The position numbers were made by a program, and so were the translations under genes. 36,076 nucleotides of DNA. Source: Parcubacteria group bacterium (lineage in GTDB: Bacteria; Patescibacteriota; Minisyncoccia; Phycocordibacterales; Zambryskibacteraceae). The notes beneath the pieces were generated by a model that was not told where the DNA came from, ran no database searches, and worked only from the letters and a program-made list of their open reading frames with translations. Shown here in pieces: positions 26,866 to 35,962 of the stretch. The DNA is taken from assembly GCA_028286465.1 (NCBI GenBank), contig JAQBRN010000021.1, forward strand, positions 1 through 36,076, written 5' to 3'. Position 1 is the first letter of the stretch. Each line of letters starts with the position of its first letter.

Positions 26866-27534
26866 ATGGAACCAACACTTACAACACCAACAGAAACGAC
26901 GACACAGGCACCGGCTGCTCCTGTTCAGGCTGCACCTTCGAGCGACAGACCGGCTTTCCAGCCCAGAGACAACAGGGGCGACAATAGAGGAGGACAGAGA
27001 GGCGGCGGCGGACGCGGCGGCAGGGGAGGCAACTCCCGCGGTCCTCGCCGTGATACCCGTCAGAAGCCGGAATTCGACCAGAAGATCGTTAGCCTTCGCC
27101 GCGTGGTACGCGTGACCTCCGGCGGCCGCCGCTTCGCCTTCTCCGCATGCGTTGTCGCGGGCAACAGGAAGGGCATGGTCGGCGTCGGTCTTGGCAAGGC
27201 GACGGACACTCCTCTCGCAATAGAGAAAGCCTTCCGCGATGCCAAGAAAAACATGATCACCGTCAACATGACCCCGAACATGAGCATTCCTCACGAGGTC
27301 GAGGCCAAGTTCGCAGCATCGGTCGTGAAGATCATGCCGGCTCCGGGCAGAGGTATGCTTGCGGGATCGTCCGTCCGCACCGTGCTAGAGCTCGCAGGCC
27401 TCAAGGAGATCGGCGCCAAGCTTCTCTCGCGCTCGAAGAATTCCATGAACAATGCCATCGCCGCAGTCGAAGCACTCGACTCTCTGAAGCGCACCAAGAT
27501 CAAGCAGCCCAAGATAAAGGAAGCCGTTAAATAA
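26866..27534 (+). CDS. rpsE: 30S ribosomal protein S5 with RGG-rich N-terminal extension
   Basis: KIVSLRRVVRVTSGGRRFAFSACVVAGNRKGMVGVGLGKATDTPLAIEKA. Confidence 0.97.
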   Translation: MEPTLTTPTETTTQAPAAPVQAAPSSDRPAFQPRDNRGDNRGGQRGGGGRGGRGGNSRGPRRDTRQKPEFDQKIVSLRRVVRVTSGGRRFAFSACVVAGNRKGMVGVGLGKATDTPLAIEKAFRDAKKNMITVNMTPNMSIPHEVEAKFAASVVKIMPAPGRGMLAGSSVRTVLELAGLKEIGAKLLSRSKNSMNNAIAAVEALDSLKRTKIKQPKIKEAVK

Positions 27535-27539
27535 CTACC

Positions 27540-27980
27540 ATGCAGCTCCATACACTCAAGAGAAAGACAGCCAACAAGAAGTCCCGCCAGGTGGGACGCG
27601 GTGGCACGAGAGGGAAGACTTCCGGACGCGGCACCAAAGGACAAAATGCCCGCGCAGGTAGGAAGAAGCGCCCGGAACTCAGAGACTTCATCAAGCGTCT
27701 TCCGAAACTTCGCGGACGCGGCGTCTCTTCCTTCAAGGCATTCCGTCCGAAGGCAGCGTCCGTCAATTTGAATACCGTTAACACGCTCTTCAAAGCAGGG
27801 GAGGTGGTGAATGCCACAAGCCTTATCGAAAGAGGAGCTTTGAAGATCAAGAAGGGAACGACTCCTCGCGTGAAGATCCTCGGTACGGGCGAACTCTCGA
27901 AGAAGATCGTCTTTGAAGGCGTCGAAGTATCGACAGCAGCGAAGGCGAAGATCGATGCAGCAGGCGCCGAGATCAAGTAA
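27540..27980 (+). CDS. rplO: 50S ribosomal protein L15
   Basis: MQLHTLKRKTANKKSRQVGRGGTRGKTSGRGTKGQNARAG. Confidence 0.96.
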   Translation: MQLHTLKRKTANKKSRQVGRGGTRGKTSGRGTKGQNARAGRKKRPELRDFIKRLPKLRGRGVSSFKAFRPKAASVNLNTVNTLFKAGEVVNATSLIERGALKIKKGTTPRVKILGTGELSKKIVFEGVEVSTAAKAKIDAAGAEIK

Positions 27981-27990
27981 GCCTCACCCC

Positions 27991-29262
27991 ATGCAAGAAG
28001 CAAAAGAAAAATTCAAACTCGTCTTCAAGGATAGAGTTCTCAGGAATCGCATTCTTATCACCCTCGGCCTCCTGGTCATCGCGCGCCTCTTGGCCGTCAT
28101 CCCACTGCCCGGCATCGATGCATCGCGCCTCGGGTCGCTCCTTTCGACGAACCAGTTCCTCTCCCTTTTCAATATCTTCTCGGGCGGCGGGTTGTCTTCT
28201 TTCTCGATCGTGCTCTTGGCCGTGGGTCCGTATGTCACTGCTTCCATTGTGATGCAGCTTTTGACCGTGCTCGTGCCGAAGTTCAAGTCGATGTATCAGG
28301 AAGAAGGCGATGCCGGACGCAGGAAGTTCTCCCAATACTCGCGCATGCTCACGGTGCCTCTGGCTCTTCTTCAGGGCTATGCCTTCATCATCCTGCTCGA
28401 GAAGCAGGCCGTGCTTCCGACCCTCGCCCTCGGGCGCCTCGGCATCGATCTCGTCATCCTCGTTGCGGGCTCGATGCTTCTCGTCTGGATCGGCGAACTC
28501 ATTACGGAATTCGGCATAGGCAACGGCATCTCGCTCATCATCTTCGCGGGCATCGTCAGCCGCTTGCCGGCAAACATCGGGCAGCTTCTCTTCACTTACG
28601 ATGCATCGCAGTTGCCGGTCTACATCGCAGCCATCGTCGCCATGATCGCGGTCATCTTCGGCGTCGTTTACATTTCCGAAGCCGAGCGTCCGATCCCGGT
28701 CACCTACTCGAAGCCGACGCACGGCGGCACGGCAGGCCGGAGCGTTTCGACGTACCTTCCACTTCGGGTCAATCAGGCCGGAGTCATTCCGATCATCTTC
28801 GCGCTTTCCATTCTTCTCTTTCCTCAGATGATCTTGCAATTCCTCGTCACGTCGTCGAACCTTTCCGTGGCGCATATTTCGAATTCGCTTCTTGCTCTTT
28901 TGAATAACCAGTGGTTCTACGCCGCGACGTACTTCGTGCTCGTCTTCGTCTTCACCTACTTCTACACGGCAGTGACCTTCGATCCGGATCAGATCTCCGA
29001 GAACCTTCAGAAGTCTGGCGGGTACATTCCGGGCGTCCGTCCGGGTAACTCCACGGCAGAGTACATCTCGCGTATTCTTCTCCGTTTGACCCTCGTCGGT
29101 GCGCTCTTCCTCGCAGTCATCGCCGTCCTTCCTCTCGTCCTTCGTGCGCTCACTGGCGCTCAGTCCTTAGCCATCGGCGGCACGGCGCTCCTCATCGTTG
29201 TCTCGGTCGTCATCGATCTCGTGAAGAAGATCGACGCTCAGGTTTCCGCTCAGGAATACTAG
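27991..29262 (+). CDS. secY: preprotein translocase subunit SecY
   Basis: GGGLSSFSIVLLAVGPYVTASIVMQLL, GNGISLIIFAGIVSRLP, LPLRVNQAGVIPIIFA. Confidence 0.97.
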   Translation: MQEAKEKFKLVFKDRVLRNRILITLGLLVIARLLAVIPLPGIDASRLGSLLSTNQFLSLFNIFSGGGLSSFSIVLLAVGPYVTASIVMQLLTVLVPKFKSMYQEEGDAGRRKFSQYSRMLTVPLALLQGYAFIILLEKQAVLPTLALGRLGIDLVILVAGSMLLVWIGELITEFGIGNGISLIIFAGIVSRLPANIGQLLFTYDASQLPVYIAAIVAMIAVIFGVVYISEAERPIPVTYSKPTHGGTAGRSVSTYLPLRVNQAGVIPIIFALSILLFPQMILQFLVTSSNLSVAHISNSLLALLNNQWFYAATYFVLVFVFTYFYTAVTFDPDQISENLQKSGGYIPGVRPGNSTAEYISRILLRLTLVGALFLAVIAVLPLVLRALTGAQSLAIGGTALLIVVSVVIDLVKKIDAQVSAQEY

Positions 29263-29291
29263 AGCAAATAAAACATAGGTATAATGGAGCC

Positions 29292-29891
29292 ATGACGCTC
29301 CATACAGTGATCTTTATAGGCAGAAGCGGTTCGGGGAAAGGAACGCAGGCAGATCTTTTAAAGGACCGCTTTCACCGTCTCGATTCCGCGCGCCATATTC
29401 TCTACATCGAAACAGGTGCCCGCTTTCGCGAATTCATCCGAGGGGGAAGCTTATCGGCCAAGCGCGCTAAGGAGATCAATGACGAGGGCTCCCTCCAGCC
29501 CGATTTCCTGGCCGCCTGGATGTGGGGAAGCGCACTCATCGAAGAGCTCGAACCCGACATGCATCTCGTCTTCGACGGCGCGCCGAGAGCCGAGAGCGAG
29601 GCGAGGCTTCTCACCACCGCTCTCGGCTTCTACGGTAGGAAGAATGTCACGGTCATTCATATCAAGGTCAGCCGCAGATGGTCAGAGGACAGGCTCCTCG
29701 CTCGCGGCAGGGCCGACGATACGTCTCTTCAGAAGGTCGACAAGCGCCTTGACTGGTTCGATAAGAAAGTAGTTCCGGCCATCGAGTACTTCAAAAGCGA
29801 TCCATTCTACAAGGTGATCGAAGTGAACGGCGAACAGCCGATAGAAAAGGTGCATGCGGACATCATCGCTGCCTACGAATACAAGAAATGA
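29292..29891 (+). CDS. adk: adenylate kinase
   Basis: VIFIGRSGSGKGTQADLL (P-loop), DGAPRAESEA, secY-adk-map context. Confidence 0.88.
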   Translation: MTLHTVIFIGRSGSGKGTQADLLKDRFHRLDSARHILYIETGARFREFIRGGSLSAKRAKEINDEGSLQPDFLAAWMWGSALIEELEPDMHLVFDGAPRAESEARLLTTALGFYGRKNVTVIHIKVSRRWSEDRLLARGRADDTSLQKVDKRLDWFDKKVVPAIEYFKSDPFYKVIEVNGEQPIEKVHADIIAAYEYKK

Positions 29892-30655
29892 TCAAACTTA
29901 AAAGCAAAGAAGATATAGACATACTAAAGGAAGGCGGCAAGAGGAATGCCGAGATTTTACGTTTGCTCGCAGGGATGGTGCGCCCGGGCCTTTCGACTCT
30001 GGATCTTGAGCAGGCAGCCGCGCAGCTTCTTGAGGAACAAGGAGATAAGTCCGCCACGCTCGGCTACACGCCGGCAGGCGCACGGCGTCCGTATCCGGCG
30101 AACCTTTGTGTGTCTATCAATGAAGAAATCGTCCACGGCATTCCGAACGAAGATCCGAAGATTTTGAAAGAAGGTGACATCGTCACGATCGACCTCTCCA
30201 TGGTGCATAAGGGCCTTTTTACGGACTCCGCACTTACAGTCGCTGTCGGCGAGATCGATGAGGGATCAAGGAAGCTTGTTACAGCCACGCGTACAGCGCT
30301 CGAGAAGGGAATCGCACGGGCCTTGCCGGGGAAGAGAATGGGCGATATCAGTGAGGCGATACAAGATCATGCGGAAGCAGCGGGCTTCAATGTCGCAGAA
30401 GACCTCGCGGGCCACGGTGTAGGCTTTGCGTTGCATGAAGATCCATTCGTGCCGAATGAGGGTAAAGCGGGCCAAGGCCCTCTCCTGAAGCCCGGTATGG
30501 TCATTGCCATAGAGCCGATGCTCTGCGCGGGCAAAGGGGCTATTAAGGTCTTGAAGGATGGTTACACTATCGTCACCAAGGACAGCTCGCGTTCCGCTCA
30601 CTTCGAACACACGGTTGCAATTACGGAGACAGGCAATATAATACTCACTTCATAA
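29888..30655 (+). CDS. map: type I methionine aminopeptidase
   Basis: SINEEIVHGIPNEDPKILKEGDIVTIDLSMVHKGLFTDSALTV, GHGVGFALHEDPFVPN. Confidence 0.96.
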   Translation: MIKLKSKEDIDILKEGGKRNAEILRLLAGMVRPGLSTLDLEQAAAQLLEEQGDKSATLGYTPAGARRPYPANLCVSINEEIVHGIPNEDPKILKEGDIVTIDLSMVHKGLFTDSALTVAVGEIDEGSRKLVTATRTALEKGIARALPGKRMGDISEAIQDHAEAAGFNVAEDLAGHGVGFALHEDPFVPNEGKAGQGPLLKPGMVIAIEPMLCAGKGAIKVLKDGYTIVTKDSSRSAHFEHTVAITETGNIILTS

Positions 30656-30664
30656 CAAACAAAT

Positions 30665-31246
30665 ATGCATCCTAAGAAAGAAAGAACATTCGTCGCGGTA
30701 AAGCACGACGGCGTGCAGCGAGCATTGGTGGGGGAGATCATTAAGAGGATCGAAGGAACGGGACTGAAGATCGTCGCGCTCAAGATGTTCGTCCCGGACA
30801 TGGATAAGACGGTGAAGCATTACGGCAAGGACGATGCCTGGTGCGAAAAGGTGGGGCAGAGAACCGTCGACTCTCTGGTGAAGGACGGCAAGACTCCTGA
30901 AAAGAGCGCACTTCTGTATGGAAAGGATGTCCTCACTCAGCTCTATAAGTACTTCACCTTCGGGCCTGTTGTCGGCATGGTCATTGAGGGCAATAGCGCC
31001 GTCGGCATTGTCAAGAAACTTGTGGGAGGCACCGAGCCGACAACCTCCGATGTCGGTACCATTCGCGGTGACCTAACGCTCGACTCCTATGAGCTTGCGA
31101 ACGTCGATGGTCGGGCCGTACGAAACCTCATCCATTGCTCGGATAAGTCCGAAGAAGCCGAACGCGAGATCGAGATATGGTGGAAGTCCGAAGAATTGAT
31201 CGACTACACCTCGATTCAGGAAAAGATTCTCTACGACATGATCTAG
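30665..31246 (+). CDS. ndk: nucleoside diphosphate kinase with internal insertion
   Basis: ERTFVAVKHDGVQRALVGEII, GTIRGDLTLDSYELANVDGRAVRNLIHCSDKSEEAEREI (catalytic His). Confidence 0.9.
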   Translation: MHPKKERTFVAVKHDGVQRALVGEIIKRIEGTGLKIVALKMFVPDMDKTVKHYGKDDAWCEKVGQRTVDSLVKDGKTPEKSALLYGKDVLTQLYKYFTFGPVVGMVIEGNSAVGIVKKLVGGTEPTTSDVGTIRGDLTLDSYELANVDGRAVRNLIHCSDKSEEAEREIEIWWKSEELIDYTSIQEKILYDMI

Positions 31247-31356
31247 TCTGTTGACTCATCTGCCGACTAAGTTTGTATTCGACCAACATTCTAGCCAATC
31301 TTGCTCATCCTGGGGACAACTTCGGAGAATTTGAAAGAAAAGTTTTCTAGAAGCGT

Positions 31357-31362
31357 TATAAT
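31357..31362 (+). promoter_or_regulatory. -10 box TATAAT for ncRNA
   Basis: Perfect -10 in a long noncoding gap; TTGAAA 20 nt upstream. Confidence 0.6.
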
Positions 31363-31368
31363 CAACGA

Positions 31369-31525
31369 GGGTTATTTCAGGTATTATCTAGCTAAAATTT
31401 TTTCAGGGAGCTCTATATCGCTCCGGTTCCTCTGGACACCGGATGCTGCGGGCACCCACCTAGTTTTTGAAACTAGGGTATACCGGAAATGACCCACTTA
31501 AACATCCGACTCCGGTCGGATTTTT
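31369..31525 (+). ncRNA. ssrS: 6S-like RNA candidate
   Basis: About 160-nt unit between TATAAT and terminator ATCCGACTCCGGTCGGATTTTT; contains CACCTAGTTTTTGAAACTAGGGTATACC resembling the 6S apical stem; GGAGC..GCTCC and TCCGGT..ACCGGA pairings. Confidence 0.6.
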
Positions 31526-31568
31526 AAGTAAAATAGCCTCGCTCCTCTCGGGCTGTTATAATGACGAT

Positions 31569-31958
31569 ATGAGAAAAAGCCGCCTCCTCTTCCTTTCCTT
31601 CCTCTTCTTCATCATCCTCATCGCGTTCTACTTCGTCTCGGCGGCTTTTTGGGACATGCGCTGGTTCGACAGCTCGATGCATTTCCTCGGCGGCCTTTCC
31701 ATCGGCCTCTTCTCGCTGTGGGTCTGGTTCGTCTCGGGCCTTTTCGGCAGGAACACTCCATCGAAGAAAGAAGTCTTCGTGGCCGCACTCGTTTTCTCGA
31801 TGCTTGCGGGGATCTGGTGGGAGTTCTTCGAATTCGCGAACGGCATCGCGCGCCCGATCGGAAGCTATCCTTTGGATACGTTCAATGATGTGCTTGCGGA
31901 TTTCATTGGTGGCATCGTCGCCGGAGTCTGGGGCGGGCTACGATCCTTCTATGAATAA
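31569..31958 (+). CDS. small membrane protein, YjdF/DUF2238-like
   Basis: MRKSRLLFLSFLFFIILIAFYF...WWEFFEFANGIARPIGSYPLDTFNDVLADFIGGIVAG. Confidence 0.7.
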   Translation: MRKSRLLFLSFLFFIILIAFYFVSAAFWDMRWFDSSMHFLGGLSIGLFSLWVWFVSGLFGRNTPSKKEVFVAALVFSMLAGIWWEFFEFANGIARPIGSYPLDTFNDVLADFIGGIVAGVWGGLRSFYE

Positions 31959-33318
31959 TAAACCGACGCTGACATGCTACGGAGGGGTCGGCGCCGTGAC
32001 GGGCGCGAATTTTCTTTTCGAAACGGGCACGAAGCGCATTCTTGTGGATTGCGGACTCTTGCAAGGGCTCCCAAGCGCGGACGCAACGAATGCCGAGGCC
32101 TTCGATTATGATCCGGCGTCGATCGACTGCCTCTTCATCACACACGGACACATCGACCACATCGGCAAGGTGCCGAAATTAGTGAAGGACGGATTCAAAG
32201 GTGTTATCTATTCGACCGAAGAAACGAAGGAGATCTCGAAACTGATGCTCGAGGACATGGCTCACATCGCCGACTCGAACTCGCGCGAGCACGGCACGCC
32301 TGCCCTCTACACCGAAGCCGATGTCGAGAAGAGTCTTGCCATGTGGCAGACCCTGACGTATCACGAGCCGAAGGACTTCGGAGACTTCACTCTCGAGGTC
32401 TTCAATGCCGGGCATATTCTCGGTTCGGCTATGTATAAGTTCATATTCCCCTCGGGGAAGTCGATGATGTTCACCGGAGACACGGGCAATTCCCCGGCTC
32501 CCCTCGAGGTCGATACGGATACGGTCACGGGCCTCTCCTACCTCTTGATGGATTCGGTCTACGGCGACAGGAATCACGAAAGTCCGGAAGAGCGCGATGC
32601 CAAGTTCAAGAACATGATCACGGACGTGGTGAAGCGGGGAGGGACGCTTGTCATTCCGAGCTTCTCCCTCGAGCGTACCCAGGTGCTTCTTTTCGAACTT
32701 CATAATCTATCCAAGGCGGGTTTGATTCCGCAGATCCCGGTCTTTCTTGATTCGCCGCTTGCCATTAAGGTCACGGAAATTTATGAAAAGCACGCACAGA
32801 TGTATAACCCAGCAGCCGAAGCAGAGATTAAGACCGATGGGGACATCTTCAGCTTTCCAAGATTCAAGGATACGGTCGAGACGCGCGACTCGAGGGAAAT
32901 AGAGCTTGTGAAGGGTCCGAAGATCATTCTTGCGGGCTCGGGCATGTCGACGGCGGGCCGGGTGCTTGTCCACGAAGCGCGTTATCTTCCAGACCCGACG
33001 GCCACCATCCTCTTCGTCGGCTACCAGGCTCCGGGGACGCTCGGGCGAGTCATCCAGGGCCGGGCGAAGGAAGTGGTGATCAAGGGGGCGAAGATCCCCG
33101 TCCTTGCCCACATCGAGACGATCGACGGCTTCTCGGCTCATAAAGATTCAGACCATCTCGTTGAGTTTGTTTCTCATACCAAGGATACGGTGAAGACCGT
33201 CTTCGTCACCATGGGCGAACCGAAGTCGGAGATCTTCCTCGCTCAGCGTTTACACGATGAACTCGGAGTAAATGCCGTCGTGCCGCAAAGGGGAGACAAG
33301 TACGAACTCGATCTATAA
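31951..33318 (+). CDS. MBL-fold/beta-CASP RNA-processing exonuclease-like protein
   Basis: YGGVGAVTGANFLFETGTKRILVDCGLLQG, FITHGHIDHIGKVPKLV, ILAGSGMSTAGRVLVH. Confidence 0.93.
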   Translation: MNNKPTLTCYGGVGAVTGANFLFETGTKRILVDCGLLQGLPSADATNAEAFDYDPASIDCLFITHGHIDHIGKVPKLVKDGFKGVIYSTEETKEISKLMLEDMAHIADSNSREHGTPALYTEADVEKSLAMWQTLTYHEPKDFGDFTLEVFNAGHILGSAMYKFIFPSGKSMMFTGDTGNSPAPLEVDTDTVTGLSYLLMDSVYGDRNHESPEERDAKFKNMITDVVKRGGTLVIPSFSLERTQVLLFELHNLSKAGLIPQIPVFLDSPLAIKVTEIYEKHAQMYNPAAEAEIKTDGDIFSFPRFKDTVETRDSREIELVKGPKIILAGSGMSTAGRVLVHEARYLPDPTATILFVGYQAPGTLGRVIQGRAKEVVIKGAKIPVLAHIETIDGFSAHKDSDHLVEFVSHTKDTVKTVFVTMGEPKSEIFLAQRLHDELGVNAVVPQRGDKYELDL

Positions 33319-34686
33319 GCACGTGTAGATCGTCACGTCGTTTAAGAGATCGGCAGGATTCGGCCGGGTGAAAGCTTTAAATTTGGTGCATGAGGATGTG
33401 AATACGTTTGGGTCGAAGTATGATTCATACCCGATATCAGTGACACCCTGATCCGGATAATCGGCGATACGGGAGATGAGATACGCTCCGCTCTTTTGAA
33501 TATCTGCTGAAATATTTTTCAAATTATGCGTGCCCGCGGCGAAGTTCTGGGTGTTGGTATCGATAATGTTCTCGAATATGGGCCTGTCTGCCATAAGGGC
33601 GACGAGCGGAGCCACTTCTTGTGCGCCGTAGGCAGGGAGACTCTTCGGAGCAAGCCGTAAGGCATCGGCGATCTCTTGCGGATTTTCGAATATGCCTTGC
33701 GGAGCAAAGGTGCTCGTATAGGTGAGCAAGGGATACATGAGGATGACCACGTAGAGTCCGATAAAGCCCCAGGCAAGTTCGCTTTTCTTCACTGAAAGGC
33801 TGCTTACGAACTCCGCAGCGAGTAAAGCAAGATACGGCATAAGGAGATGAAGGTACAGATAATAGAGATCCTTGTACCATAAGAGGAAGATGGCAGAGAG
33901 TGCGAGCTCGAAGACGAGTGTTCGGTGTTTCGTATAGTACGCGCCGACGCAGGCAGCAAGGATGAGGAGCCACTCGAAGCCGAGGAAGAGCTGCCAGACA
34001 TTCCACTTATTTATCCCTGCCGGACGGTGGAACTGATGGAGGATAAGATCATACAGGGTCTGATGCGGAGCCATAATGAAGAAGGGGAGAAGAACAATAA
34101 GCGCGGCAAGAATTCCGCCAAGGATGATGTTTCTTAAAGCGTGCCGTTCGCGTTTCAGAAGTTTGTAGATGAGGAAGCCGATAAGGGCTGGTGCGGCGTA
34201 GAGTTTACAAAGGCACGCCAAGGCCCACGACACTCCGGACCAGAAGCTTTTCCCGTGTTGGTCTAAAAGATTCGCAAGCAGGATGAAAAAGATCATGACT
34301 TCCGCTCCTGTCATATAGTCCGAGGTAGACAGGACGCTGAAGGAGAAGAGATAGAACGCCGGCCCGAGCCAGGCGAAGCGGGTGCTGTTTCTTATTAAAA
34401 TGAGGTAGATGAGGACGGCGGATGCAGCATCGAAAAGGGGCGGAAGGGTTTTGAAAAGGAGGTAATGGGTGCCGATAAGCGCCTTGAATCCGGTGAGAAG
34501 GAAGATGAAGAATGGCGGATCGGCGAGAAAGAAATCCTTGTACGGAAGCAGGCCATGCTGAATGGCATGCGTCATGTAGAAGTACACATTCTCATCGCCG
34601 AAGCGGAAGTGGAGAGAGGTCAGTTTCCAAATAAGGAAAATGGCGACCGTAGCCGCCACTGTCCAGATTTCTTCTTGGTTCTTCAC
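33313..34686 (-). CDS. GT-C type membrane glycosyltransferase-like protein
   Basis: Polytopic; FGDENVYFYMTHAIQHGLLPYKDFFLADPPFFIF resembles ArnT/PMT-type N-terminus; GTG start. Confidence 0.75.
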   Translation of the reverse strand: MKNQEEIWTVAATVAIFLIWKLTSLHFRFGDENVYFYMTHAIQHGLLPYKDFFLADPPFFIFLLTGFKALIGTHYLLFKTLPPLFDAASAVLIYLILIRNSTRFAWLGPAFYLFSFSVLSTSDYMTGAEVMIFFILLANLLDQHGKSFWSGVSWALACLCKLYAAPALIGFLIYKLLKRERHALRNIILGGILAALIVLLPFFIMAPHQTLYDLILHQFHRPAGINKWNVWQLFLGFEWLLILAACVGAYYTKHRTLVFELALSAIFLLWYKDLYYLYLHLLMPYLALLAAEFVSSLSVKKSELAWGFIGLYVVILMYPLLTYTSTFAPQGIFENPQEIADALRLAPKSLPAYGAQEVAPLVALMADRPIFENIIDTNTQNFAAGTHNLKNISADIQKSGAYLISRIADYPDQGVTDIGYESYFDPNVFTSSCTKFKAFTRPNPADLLNDVTIYTCL

Positions 34687-34690
34687 CAGC

Positions 34691-35035
34691 CTATTTTACT
34701 GCTTCAACGATAGCTTTGAAAGTCTCCGGCTCGTCCTCTGCGAGGATGGCGAGGATCTTTCGGTCGAGAGCGATCTCTTTGGACTTGAGCATCGGGATGA
34801 ACTTCGAGTAGGAGATGCCCATGGCGTCCAAAGCGGCGTTCATCTTGACGATGTTGACGCGGCGGAAATCTCCCTTCTTGTCCTTTCTGTGTGCGAAGGC
34901 GTAAGCGCCGGCGTGGAACATGGCCTCTGTGGCCTGGCGCTCCTTCTTCGAGCGGCCGAAGCGGTAGCCCTTGGTAGCCTTGAGGAGATTTCGTCTCCAC
35001 TTGATGGCGTTGACGCCTTTCTTAACTCTGGTCAT
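34691..35035 (-). CDS. rplT: 50S ribosomal protein L20
   Basis: MTRVKKGVNAIKWRRNLLKATKGYRFGRSKKERQATEAMFHAGAYAFAHRKDKKGDFRR. Confidence 0.97.
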   Translation of the reverse strand: MTRVKKGVNAIKWRRNLLKATKGYRFGRSKKERQATEAMFHAGAYAFAHRKDKKGDFRRVNIVKMNAALDAMGISYSKFIPMLKSKEIALDRKILAILAEDEPETFKAIVEAVK

Positions 35036-35053
35036 ATCGGTGTGTTACGTGTA

Positions 35054-35245
35054 TTAGAAATTGACGAGGAAACGCGCCTTCTCCTTGTTCGACATATGGA
35101 ATTCGCCGTTCTGCCTCTTGGCACCCTTGTCGCCGCTTCGCTCCTTGGCATTGAAGTGGTTCTGGCCGGTTTTGCGGGCCAAAATCTTGCCACCCTTGGT
35201 GACCTTGAGGCGCTTTGCGTATGATTTGTTGGTCTTGATTCCCAT
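35054..35245 (-). CDS. rpmI: 50S ribosomal protein L35
   Basis: MGIKTNKSYAKRLKVTKGGKILARKTGQNHFNAKERSGDKGAKR. Confidence 0.93.
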   Translation of the reverse strand: MGIKTNKSYAKRLKVTKGGKILARKTGQNHFNAKERSGDKGAKRQNGEFHMSNKEKARFLVNF

Positions 35246-35356
35246 AAAAGAGTAGAAAAATGGCCGTTTTCTGGCTTGGTATATCTTACTTATTCCCGGG
35301 AGTTTGTAAAGGCCCATATAAAGCAATGAAAAAGGCACCTATGCGGTGCCGTTCGT

Positions 35357-35962
35357 TTAGAAACCGAGCGCTGAGATTGCTTCGTTTGCCAGCCACTCTA
35401 TCGTGTCTGCGAGAGTGGGGTAGACCTCCCGGATATCTCCGATAAGCGGCCAGTAGAGATCGCGAGTTTCCTTGATCTTCCGCTCCTGCCTCTTGCGAGA
35501 CCAGGCGCTGAGGGTGCGCAGGTTGTCGATGCGGTCGGCCCATTTGACGATCGATGCCGCGATTTCCTCCAGGCGAAGCCTCCGAACGTATTCTTCCACC
35601 GACTCCCTTTTACGCTTTGTCACGGCATCGGTGATTCTTCCTGCGCGGCCGCCGAAGACGAGCTGAATGCGCCGGACCGTCAGGAGAAACGCGTCCTCGA
35701 TCGTATCGTGGAGGATGCCACCGATAACGATATCGATGTCGGTGATGCCGAACTCATCGATGATGACGAGCGTCACTCGCCGCGCATGTTCGAAGACTCT
35801 TGTCTTGCCGTCGTCGCGGATTTGATTGCGATGGCTGTACTTCGCGTGGTCGTATGCCAAGTCGATCAGCTCGATCTGATCCGGGGTGTACCTAAGTCGG
35901 AGTCGGTTCCGAAAAGACTCGTGGTTCTCGACAGGAGGAGGGAGGGTATGAGTAGCGGTCAC
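35357..35962 (-). CDS. HD-domain small alarmone hydrolase (MESH1/SpoT-hydrolase-like)
   Basis: YAKYSHRNQIRDDG-type region, ILHDTIEDA, VKWADRIDNLRTL; GTG start with SD AAGGAG. Confidence 0.82.
   Translation of the reverse strand: MTATHTLPPPVENHESFRNRLRLRYTPDQIELIDLAYDHAKYSHRNQIRDDGKTRVFEHARRVTLVIIDEFGITDIDIVIGGILHDTIEDAFLLTVRRIQLVFGGRAGRITDAVTKRKRESVEEYVRRLRLEEIAASIVKWADRIDNLRTLSAWSRKRQERKIKETRDLYWPLIGDIREVYPTLADTIEWLANEAISALGF

Noticed and set aside
25997-26878. 293-aa minus-strand ORF opposite rplF/rplR
   Set aside because: Antisense to well-supported ribosomal genes; low-complexity shadow translation of codon bias
27973-28875. 300-aa minus-strand ORF opposite secY
   Set aside because: Charged R/D/E-rich shadow of a membrane protein gene; no recognisable domain
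31280-31530. tmRNA or SRP RNA as identity of the ndk-downstream ncRNA
   Set aside because: No tRNA-like CCA end or tag ORF, and no GGAAGGAAGCAGCC-type SRP loop; 6S fits better
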